NCBI GenBank assembly: GCA_023386955.1
Contig: JAEWIS010000031.1
Location: 372,001 to 436,000 of the forward strand
DNA: 64,000 bases
Direction of reading: 5' to 3'
Source: Bacillota bacterium
GTDB lineage: Bacteria > Bacillota > Bacilli > Paenibacillales > NBRC-103111
The stretch's first letter is position 1. Each line of letters starts with the position of its first letter. The translations under genes and the position numbers were made by a program. The notes below the pieces were generated by a model. The model saw only the letters and a list, made by a program, of their open reading frames with translations. It ran no database searches and was not told the origin of the DNA. Positions 1-7,242 of the stretch are shown here, in pieces.

Positions 1-32
1 CTTCTATTACATTTTAAATCCGCCATTGCTTA

Positions 33-90
33 CCTTAGCGGTAGATTGAGATGCCGTGCTCCCTGCGCTTACGCTCCGGTCCGCGCAAAC
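33..90. repeat. Partial copy 1 of the ssrA-3'-end repeat
   Basis: This stretch matches the central part of the longer repeats at 1963-2200 and 5730-5947. Shared blocks are GATTGAGATGCCGTGCTCCC, then CGCTTACGCTCCGGTCCGCG. It leads directly into the decayed ssrA copy at 91. The outer part of the repeat, including TGGAGCCGAGGGG, is absent here or lies outside the window. Confidence 0.7.
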
Positions 91-375
91 TGAACCCCTG
101 TCCGAAGATAACGCCACACAGGCTTCTACGGGTGTAGTCACAGTTTTGATGTCACCCGAGCGATGCCCCGTTACCGGCTTCGCGTTGGGTCAGCCTGATT
201 GTCTTCTTCCGCTAGCCCCAGGCGGAGACTAGCCGGCGTATCCCATTAAAGTTGAGTCCCTATCCCGCCACATGGGCGATGGAGAGTAGAAGCCAGGTGA
301 CCTTTATTAGGCGGCCAGAGCCAGCATTGATTGTTGTTATAGGCTTTCCGCGTTGATGAAGTAGACGCAACCATC
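91..375 (-). pseudogene. Decayed second copy of ssrA (tmRNA body)
   Basis: This is near-identical over long blocks to the intact tmRNA at 5948-6306, for example ACGGGTGTAGTCACAGTTTT and CTTCGCGTTGGGTCAGCCTG. It keeps the pseudoknot region and the end of the tag frame (LALAA followed by two stops). About ten bases that hold the resume codon (GGC AAA in the intact gene) are missing. The 5' tRNA-like half has diverged or is lost. The 3' acceptor end TGGAGCC is replaced by repeat sequence. It therefore cannot form the alanyl-tRNA-like domain and should be non-functional. It was probably left by an element that integrated at ssrA. Confidence 0.75.
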
Positions 376-435
376 CCCCATCCTCCAGCCGAGCCTACTA
401 ACTGCTCGTGTAACTGACCCTTGTCACCCTATTAT

Positions 436-1275
436 TCAGAATAAATTAACCCTATTATTACCTTTATTTTCGTAGAATTTTTTTATGTATTTTACGAGAG
501 CAGGTCTCTCTTCTTCCCCCCCGTAACTAAGCCTCCCTACAGCCCTGACCATTTCCCATTTACTAAGCACTGATAGGTCAAGCTGGTTATAGTGTTGATA
601 GGTCCGAAAATAAATATTTGCAAATGCGTTTCGCCCCAATTTTAAAGCGAGTTTAAATAAAAATGAGGTATTTGGAGGAAATTGACCATTTTTTAGTATC
701 AATAATGTATGAGCAACATCAGATGCAGCATCACCCCTACTAACACCGCCCCAATCCAGAAATACAGGACTATCGCCGTTGATAATAACATTTGACGGGT
801 TATAATCACCATGACAAATACAATTTCCATCAGGTAATTCAGACAGTAACTTCAAGGTATATTGAATAATTTCATCGTCCAGACAATGAACTGCAGTTAT
901 ACTCCTCTCTAAACCTTCCTTTAACAAAGGAATCTCAACCGGAGCTACAAACTTATGTATGTCTGAATGGTACTGACCAAACATCTTTGACACTCTTAAC
1001 ATTATATAAGGTCTTTTTTCAACTGTTGATAAAATACTATTTCCAGTTATTCGCTCCATAACGAATCCGGGTCTACTTGAGATATTTACATATTCATGAA
1101 CCTTAGGAACAAGCAAGCCACTCCGATACATTGTTTTTAATATCTCCATTTCACGTAGAGCCACTTTTTCATCATTTGCATTTCGAAATAACTTCAATAC
1201 TTTGTTATCTTCTATGGCATATACTTCTGCATCTTGTCCTTCTCCAATTTTACTGAAGCTATTCATATCCTCCAC
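436..1275 (-). CDS. Aminoglycoside phosphotransferase (APH)-family kinase
   Basis: A 279-residue protein kinase-like fold protein of the APH/choline kinase family, expected to phosphorylate a small molecule with ATP or GTP; the substrate cannot be read from the sequence. The catalytic loop is HGDYNPSN (H155, D157, N162) and the metal-binding Asp sits in FLDWGG (D174). The N-terminal lobe begins GEGQDAEVYAI, a glycine-rich loop, with a likely ATP-binding lysine in VLKLF. The start is GTG, with AGGAGGGG a few bases upstream; an ATG three codons later is possible. Base composition is clearly more AT-rich than the surrounding genome. It sits between an ssrA remnant and a dead integrase, so I infer that it is cargo of an integrated element. 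Resistance is not implied. Confidence 0.8.
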   Translation of the reverse strand: MEDMNSFSKIGEGQDAEVYAIEDNKVLKLFRNANDEKVALREMEILKTMYRSGLLVPKVHEYVNISSRPGFVMERITGNSILSTVEKRPYIMLRVSKMFGQYHSDIHKFVAPVEIPLLKEGLERSITAVHCLDDEIIQYTLKLLSELPDGNCICHGDYNPSNVIINGDSPVFLDWGGVSRGDAASDVAHTLLILKNGQFPPNTSFLFKLALKLGRNAFANIYFRTYQHYNQLDLSVLSKWEMVRAVGRLSYGGEEERPALVKYIKKFYENKGNNRVNLF

Positions 1276-1338
1276 TTTTACCCCTCCTGAGTAACTCGTA
1301 GATAGATTACTTCTAGCAATATTTGTTTCACATTATCA

Positions 1339-1960
1339 TTAAAAGTTCATAGCAATTATACCACTTTCAGGAAGATCTTCATCAAGATCAACATATTTCC
1401 ATCGCAGCCCTATGATTTCTTCTCTTCTCAAGCCCAAATACCCGGCGAGATGAACCGGCAGCTCCAGCTTTGTATCCTTGACAGCATCAAGCAGTCTATT
1501 CAGCTAATCTCTGGTATAAGATTGACCAACAAAACGTTCTTTCTTAGGCTGTGTGACCGCGTCACATACGTTCCTGTGGACGAACTGCTGCTTCAGGCCG
1601 TAATCCAACGCCTTGCGAATAGAAGCGTGATGCTTATGTACAGTGTTCGGCTTGAGTCCCTTGTCATCCATCAGATACTTGGAGTATTGTTGAATAAATG
1701 CCGGCTGGAGCTTCTGAAGCTCGATAGCACCGAGATAGGGAATCACATGATCATAAATGATGTTTTCATTGGAGCACTTGGTTGTCTCTTCACAGTTGTA
1801 TATTTCACGTAGTTGTCCATCCAGTGTTCCAAAAACTCGGCAAAGGTCAATTTTGATGTCTGGACGAGCAGATTACGCTGCTGGTTATACTCGAATTCAT
1901 TCAGCAGCTTCTTGGCTTCCGCTCCGGACGAGGCAGTAGTATATTGATCCAGGAGCGGGT
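1339..1960 (-). pseudogene. Truncated phage-type tyrosine recombinase (integrase)
   Basis: The remains of an integrase with three lesions. The N-terminal part (EAKKLLNEFEY, then TFAEFLEHWMDNYVKY) resembles the arm-binding/SAM-like region. A frameshift near 1800 separates it from the next part (IPYLGAIELQKLQPAFIQQY). At 1504-1506 an in-frame TAG replaces a probable GAG, because LNRLLDAVKDTK follows directly. The frame then reaches the first catalytic box, GYLGLRREEIIGLRW, and ends at 1339 soon after it. The H-x-x-R box and the nucleophilic Tyr are missing. It lies directly against repeat copy 2, as an integrase does against its att site. Known integrative elements often use ssrA as target. Confidence 0.8.
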
Positions 1961-1962
1961 TA

Positions 1963-2200
1963 TGGAGCCGAGGGGAGTATCTCAATCCTGATTTAAGTTG
2001 CTGACGAAGCCTATTCGACGAGGACAACCATACAGGTGGATTGAGATGCCGTGCTCCCTGTGCTTGCGCTACGGTCCGCGCGGGCTGAACCCCTGTCCTC
2101 TTCGGAAGCGGGGCTGCCTCCCTTTTCGGCTCCGTGAAAAGCAAAAGGCCTCTGACCATGTTCGGTCAGAGGCACTTGCTTTTACTATGGAGCCGAGGGG
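1963..2200. repeat. Copy 2 of the ssrA-3'-end repeat (att-like)
   Basis: About 225 bp bounded on both sides by TGGAGCCGAGGGG (1963-1975 and 2188-2200), which is the complement of the tmRNA 3' end. It is largely alignable with 5730-5960. It contains a hairpin with GGCCTCTGACC and GGTCAGAGGC (about 2143-2171), equivalent to the terminator downstream of the intact ssrA. It reads as an ssrA 3' tip plus terminator left behind by integration events. Confidence 0.75.
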
Positions 2201-2302
2201 CATCGGTACCCAGAAAGTACGGAATATTTAAGACTCATTGATCACCAAGCTGCTTGGGCCGTCTGTGGTAGGTTTCAATACGTCGAACCTTGTTCAGTTG
2301 TG

Positions 2303-3960
2303 CTACAGACGAGAGATTTGCTTATACGTACTTATAAAGAATGCCGGATCACAATTCATTCGGTATGGATAAACCCCTTGTTTCGTATGCAGGTAGAAGA
2401 TACCTTCACCTTCACCCAGTTGCTTAAACGACACGTCATACACTTCCTTCAAGGGAAAGGTCCGGGAATAGGCGGCGATTTCTGTTCGGTGCAAATAGAG
2501 ATGACGGGTATGCACCACCGTTTCCTGCCCCTGTTCCGTTATGTGTCTTTCAGTTTCAAGATAGGGCAAAACAGCAAGGTATTTCAGGGCGACCCCCTCC
2601 TTGTCAAATTCGAGATGCTTTACCCGATCATGATTTTCTCCTCCGGATACCGGAACTTTTGCTTGGTCACTCTTATGAGCCAAGGCAAGGACAAGGGTCA
2701 GCGGCCCTAAGCGGCCAATGTACATAACCAGGGTAATAATTAATTTCCCCATTACAGACAGCTCGGGAGTCAGCGACATGGAAAGTCCGACTGTTCCGAA
2801 GGCGGATACTGCTTCAAAAAGCAGTGCAAGAAAGTCTCTGTGCAGTTCACGCTCGGTTATAGTCAGCAGGAATGTAGCGGTTATCACCACAATCACAGAT
2901 GGCCAGAGACCGCAGGATGATGCTTTGGGGGATTCTACGCCCCATCAGCTCTGTATCTCGTTGGCCTTTGACGATAGCAGCTATGGTAAGAGCCAACACC
3001 ATAAACATGCTGGTTTTGATTCCCCCGCCTGTGGAACCCGGAGAGGCCCCAATAAACATCAGGATGATCATGAAAAATTGGGAAGCGGGCAGCATCCGCG
3101 CAATGTCAATGGTATTGACCCCCGCTGTCCGGGTGACGACTCCCTGGAAGTAAGAAGCCCATAATCTCTCTTACCAGCTTAAGGGCCCGAAGGTAGTAGT
3201 GTTAAACAGTTCGATCAGGAAAATACCGAGGAATCCCAGCAAACAAAGCACTCCGGAGGTTACTAACACCAGCTTGGAATGTAGGGCAAGCCGCTTCCAG
3301 CTGCGTTTTCGAAACACATCGAGAATGACTGTAAAACCGATTCCCCCGGTAATAAATAAAACGGTAATCACCACATTCACTAATGGATCGCCAACGTAAC
3401 GGCTTAAATTATCCGGCCACAATCCGAACCCCGCATTATTAAAAGCAGATATGGAATGAAAGATTCCATAATACATGGCATTTTTCATCCCCAGATGAGA
3501 AGCCCAACGAAGTGTCAGAAAGAGGGCATCCAGAATTTCCACAATGAAGGCAATCAGAAAAATACTAAGGGAAAGCCTGACTACCCCTTGAGTAGCCAGC
3601 GAATTGGCCGATTCCTGAATAAGCAGCCGTTCCTTAAGCCCGATCTTCTTTCCCATCACCACTGCAATCATCACACCGAAGGTCATAAAACCCAAACCGC
3701 CGATTTGAATGAGTATCATCAAGACCACTTGTCCAAATATGGAGAAGTCGGAGCCGGTGTCCACTACTGCCAATCCTGTAACACAAACGGCGGAGGTGGA
3801 GGTGAACAAGGCATCCAGCCAGGAAATGCTGTCCCCTTTTGATGAAACCGGCAAGGCCAGCAAGATGGAGCCGATTAAGATGAGAGCGACAAAACCTGTC
3901 AGAATAATTCTGGAGGAACTGAGTGTAAAGGTTTTAATGGAATACTTTTTTAGTAAACAT
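2303..3960 (-). pseudogene. KtrB/TrkH-like potassium transporter, disrupted
   Basis: A multi-spanning K+ uptake subunit of the TrkH/KtrB family in pieces. Family features are TSTSAVCVTGLAVVDT, ISAFNNAGFGLW, FIGASPGSTGGGIKT and FEAVSAFGTVGLSMSL, which carry the selectivity-filter glycines. Lesions: an extra A in the AAAAAA run after the ATG at 3960; an in-frame TAA straight after GPLSW (about 3170), with the family sequence resuming in the same frame (YFQGVVTRTAGVNTIDIA); and a frameshift near 2900 inside RSLAI/VIVVITATFL. The final frame carries about 110 extra residues (LEFDKEGVALKYLAVLPYLE onward) beyond the usual KtrB end, which I do not recognise. No KtrA-like partner lies alongside. Confidence 0.8.
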
Positions 3961-4355
3961 GGTATGGACTCCTGGGCAATTGATTTCGAAATTGTGTCCG
4001 TTTCCCAATTATACCGATCATCTGAGTTTAAAGAAAGAGCCGCGGCTTGTGGGCAATTTCTTTAGGACTGCCATAAGATTCATGAGTAACCACTTTCCCC
4101 GTATGGGGCCAAACTCTGTTTGCTTGATACTTGGGGGCATTGGGTATGGTTAGGAAAGGGCTCGGAGAATCTTTATCCTGGACTCCTGGTGTTTCTAGCT
4201 CAGCTGAAAACCTGTAAACCGGAATAGCCAACAACGGTCCCGCTCAGACGTTGTTGGCTTTTTGATTTCATCCTTATGGAATAGTTCCCATCGCCTTTAC
4301 GAAGAATAACCCTAATCGCTGGAAATGAACAACCCGAAAATCAAGGGGCGCTCCT
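3961..4355. other. Gene-free stretch between broken ktrB and gerXC
   Basis: No convincing gene. It contains a plus-strand terminator hairpin (4227-4263). Just after it there is a short plus-strand frame, PYGIVPIAFTKNNPNRWK, which runs to a stop about 15 bases before the gerXC start. This could be the tail of a lost upstream ger gene, but I cannot confirm homology. Confidence 0.35.
4227..4263 (+). terminator. Intrinsic terminator
   Basis: The ten-base stem GCCAACAACG/CGTTGTTGGC is followed by TTTTT on the plus strand. No intact plus-strand gene ends just upstream, so it probably served a gene now lost. Confidence 0.7.
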
Positions 4356-5579
4356 ATGCTCAAGAAAAGAATCTTGATGATTACAATAATCCTGACCTCT
4401 ATACTGTTGAGCGGCTGTTGGGACCGGATGGAATTGAACGAATTATCTATTACATCTGCATCTTCCATGGATATCAATAAAGAAGGAAAATGGGTGATTT
4501 CCTTTCAGGTCGTAGTTCCCTCCGCTATTCCCGCAGCCGCAGGAACTGTCGGCCGGTCAAATGGCCACGTACCTATCGAAGTGTATTCCACAGAAGGAGT
4601 CACGATTAAGGATGCTGTTTCCAAAAGCTATCTGGAGGCTTCCCGAAAGCTTTATTTCGGGCATAACCGGGTGCTGATTATTGGGGAAGACGCGGCCAAA
4701 GCGGGAATCAATCAAATGATCGATCTTTACCTCCGCAATTCAGACTCCCGGGAAACGGTAAATGTTCTGATTGCTTCCGGAGACGGAAGATCCATACTGG
4801 AGCAGCTTCTCAGCGTGCAGCCCATCCCAGGCATCGGGATGGAACGAATTCTGGAGAAGCAGCAGCAATATTTATCCAAAATTCCATACGTCAGAATGTA
4901 TGATTTAATTAAACACCAACTCAGTCCCTCTCACAGCGTACTCGTCCCGGAAATTACGATTTCCGGAGGGAAAGAAGTCACCAACCTCGACCAGTTGCAT
5001 CAAACTACTGTTCCCTCCAAGTTAAGATTAAAACGGGCTGCCATAATCAAACATAATAAACTTGTTGGATGGATGAGTGAAAATGAAGCACTGGGCGTTT
5101 CCTTCTTAAGGGATAAGGTCAACTATTCCAGTATTTCTTTTGCCTGCAATCCGGAGAAGAGCGCAGCCAAGGACTCGAATTATATGGTATCCCATTCCAA
5201 GACCACCATTTCCATTAAACAAACGGAAGGTAAATATGAGGTGACAGCCTCTATCAAAATTAAAGGGTGGTTGGATGAAACAGGGTGTTCCGAAAATTTA
5301 TTAGATCCGGAGATTATTGATAACATGGAGAAAAGTCTGGCAAAAGAAGTGGAGTCCCTCTGCAGCAAAGCCTGGACTGCCATTTTGAAGTCAGACGCAG
5401 ATGTCGCGGGAATCTCCGACGTGATATATAGAAAATTCCCAACACAATGGAAGCAGATGGAGGATGATAACATCAACGTCCTGCCAAAAATTAATTTGAA
5501 GGTAAAAGCAAAAGTCCATATGAAAAAGGTTGGTTTAAGTAATAAAGGTTATAACAAGTTGCTTAAAAAGGATCAATAG
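4356..5579 (+). CDS. Ger(x)C family spore germination lipoprotein
   Basis: A 407-residue lipoprotein of the GerAC/GerKC family, the C subunit of nutrient germinant receptors in the spore inner membrane. A short signal peptide ends in the lipobox LLSGC (Cys21), followed by WDRMELNELSI, the typical Ger(x)C opening. The length is usual for the family. GGGGCG lies just before the ATG. The usual A and B receptor subunits are not adjacent, so it is an orphan C subunit or the survivor of a broken gerABC operon. A hairpin terminator follows at 5660. It is less GC-rich than the core genes and lies between two copies of the ssrA repeat, which suggests it arrived with or was trapped by an integrated element. 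Confidence 0.88.
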   Translation: MLKKRILMITIILTSILLSGCWDRMELNELSITSASSMDINKEGKWVISFQVVVPSAIPAAAGTVGRSNGHVPIEVYSTEGVTIKDAVSKSYLEASRKLYFGHNRVLIIGEDAAKAGINQMIDLYLRNSDSRETVNVLIASGDGRSILEQLLSVQPIPGIGMERILEKQQQYLSKIPYVRMYDLIKHQLSPSHSVLVPEITISGGKEVTNLDQLHQTTVPSKLRLKRAAIIKHNKLVGWMSENEALGVSFLRDKVNYSSISFACNPEKSAAKDSNYMVSHSKTTISIKQTEGKYEVTASIKIKGWLDETGCSENLLDPEIIDNMEKSLAKEVESLCSKAWTAILKSDADVAGISDVIYRKFPTQWKQMEDDNINVLPKINLKVKAKVHMKKVGLSNKGYNKLLKKDQ

Positions 5580-5659
5580 GATGAATACGGATATCGGTTT
5601 GAACGCTTTGCATCTGACATAGCTGGCACGGATCCATTTACTGGTTGTGTAAATCAAAA

Positions 5660-5700
5660 AAAGACACATATCTCTGTTATTAGAGAATGTGTCTTTCTTG
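5660..5700 (+). terminator. Terminator of gerXC
   Basis: The stem AAGACACAT...TCTCT pairs with AGAGAATGTGTCTT around a GTTAT loop. A run of A before it and T after it means it could act in both directions. Confidence 0.75.
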
Positions 5701-5729
5701 GTCCTGTCCGATATTTTCGGACAGGGAAA

Positions 5730-5947
5730 TGGAGCCGAGGGAGTATCTCAATCTTGATTTAAGTTGCTGACGAAGCCTAATCTGCGAGGACAACCTTAGC
5801 GGTAGATTGAGATGCCGTGCTCCCTGCGCTTACGCTCCGGTCCGCGCGGGCTGAACCCCTGTCCTTCTTCGGAAGTGGGGCTGCCTCCCCTTTCACAGCA
5901 AAAGGCCTCTAACCTGAACTGGTTAGAGGCACTTTGCTTATTTCGTA
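5730..5947. repeat. Copy 3 of the ssrA-3'-end repeat (att-like)
   Basis: Begins TGGAGCCGAGGGAGTATCTC at 5730 and runs to the true ssrA 3' end at 5948, where TGGAGCCGAGGGG recurs. It aligns with 1963-2200 and contains the active ssrA terminator. Positions 5703-5726 hold an inverted repeat, CCTGTCCGA/TTCGGACAGG, which resembles the tmRNA T-arm segment. Confidence 0.75.
5897..5930 (-). terminator. Terminator of ssrA
   Basis: Read on the minus strand, GCCTCTAACC pairs with GGTTAGAGGC around AGTTCA and is followed by CTTTTGCTG. It lies 18 bases beyond the tmRNA 3' end. Confidence 0.75.
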
Positions 5948-6306
5948 TGGAGCCGAGGGGAGTCGAACCCCTGTCCGAAGGCAACGCCACATAGGCTTCT
6001 ACGGGTGTAGTCACAGTTTTGATGTCACCCGAGCGACGCCCCGTAACCGGCTTCGCGTTGGGTCAGCCTGATTGTCTTCTTCCGTTAGCCCCAGGCGGAG
6101 ACTAGACGGCGTATCCCACTAAAGTTGAGCCCTTATCCCGCTACATGGGCGATAGAGAGTAAGAGCCTGGTGACCGTTATTAGGCGGCCAGAGCCAGAGT
6201 TGGTTGTTGTTTGCCGTTTAATAGGCTTTAGCGTTGATAAAGCGGACGCTCCCCACTACCCGCTACCCATGCTCGAACTACCCCCGTCGAATCCAAAAAC
6301 GGCCCC
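5948..6306 (-). ncRNA. ssrA: Transfer-messenger RNA (tmRNA)
   Basis: A 359-nt tmRNA that rescues stalled ribosomes together with SmpB. The 5' end is GGGGCCGTTTTTGGATTCGA and the 3' end is GGTTCGACTCCCCTCGGCTCC plus A, which pair into the alanine-tRNA-like domain with an encoded terminal CCA. The tag frame at 6183-6215 encodes GKQQPTLALAA followed by two stops; translation adds an Ala before it. The LALAA end is the usual ClpXP degradation signal, and GKxx...ALAA matches Gram-positive tags. smpB and rnr lie just upstream on the same strand, the usual Firmicute order. Its 3' end is a known integration target, and the repeats downstream fit that. Confidence 0.96.
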
Positions 6307-6440
6307 GCGAAGGGATCGTCCCTGCCTGACCGGTGGCCCAAAGGCGTTGCGTCCCTGCAGTTGGATTAACCAGGCTCAGCTGAGCCGGATGCTTATCGAT
6401 CATGCTGCCAACCAGTGCAGCCGTGATGCGATGTAAATCT

Positions 6441-6446
6441 ATTATA
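6441..6446 (-). promoter_or_regulatory. Probable ssrA -10 element
   Basis: On the minus strand a perfect TATAAT lies about 135 bases upstream of the mature tmRNA 5' end. No clear -35 is seen at 17 bp. It implies a long 5' leader that RNase P must remove. Confidence 0.45.
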
Positions 6447-6562
6447 TCACAGCCTTGCTAGGAACGCTAAGGAGGTGCATGGAAGCATACCCGGGCGCTG
6501 ACAAGGCAAAGGCTGGAGATATCGCTTTTGCTGCAAAAGAGGTGTGAATCAGGTTATTCGTC

Positions 6563-7051
6563 TTACCGTGCAACCTTCTGCCGTTCACGGAGGGCCCGCT
6601 GGATATCCCGCGTTGCATCCCGCTTGGCTTCGGTGTCGCGTTTATCGTAGTTCTTCTTACCGCGGCCCAGGCCGATCAAGAGCTTGGCGTAGCCGTTCTT
6701 GATGTAGATCTTGAGAGGCACCAGCGTGTAGCCATCCCGCTTGGACTCGCCCAGGAGCTTGTGAATCTGCTGCTTATGAAGAAGCAGCTTCCGTGCCCGG
6801 GTGGGGTCAGTAGGATTATAGCGGTTGCCTTCTTCAAAAGGGCTAATGTGCATGTTGTGAATGAAGGCTTCCCCGTTCCGGATGGTCGCGAAGCTGTCCG
6901 AAATGTTGGCTTTACCCCTGCGTAGAGATTTGATCTCCGTGCCACTCAATACCATACCGCATTCGTAGGTCTCTTCAATAAAATAGTCATGGGATGCTTT
7001 TTTGTTCTGGGCCAGCACCTTATCATCATGTTTCTTGCCCATCTGCTTCAC
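6563..7051 (-). CDS. smpB: SsrA-binding protein SmpB
   Basis: A 162-residue SmpB, the partner that carries tmRNA into the ribosomal A site. Family hallmarks: [20 protein letters not shown] near residues 21-40, [13 protein letters not shown], and the basic C-terminal tail with [17 protein letters not shown]. The start is GTG, with GGAGG eight bases upstream; an ATG three codons later (MGKKHDD) also has GGGAG at suitable spacing and is equally plausible. It lies downstream of rnr and upstream of ssrA, so trans-translation parts and RNase R, which degrades non-stop mRNA, are encoded together. Confidence 0.95.
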   Translation of the reverse strand: MKQMGKKHDDKVLAQNKKASHDYFIEETYECGMVLSGTEIKSLRRGKANISDSFATIRNGEAFIHNMHISPFEEGNRYNPTDPTRARKLLLHKQQIHKLLGESKRDGYTLVPLKIYIKNGYAKLLIGLGRGKKNYDKRDTEAKRDATRDIQRALRERQKVAR

Positions 7052-7242
7052 ACTCCCATCCTCCGGCAGCCGGCAAGGAGGCGGTCGGAAGCTTGATCAT
7101 CAGTGGGGCTCTAACGAAGCACCCAGGAGCTAATTGTAGCAACTCCCGCCTGATAAATCAAGATTCCTCCGCCTCCGATAGACGGCTATATCCGTTTTTT
7201 CCGGTGGCCCGGTCACTATGACCAGGCGACGCCAAACTAATA

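Noticed and set aside
1450..1812. Plus-strand open frame opposite the integrase remnant
   Set aside because: The minus strand shows clear integrase motifs across two frames; the plus-strand frame has no recognisable feature.
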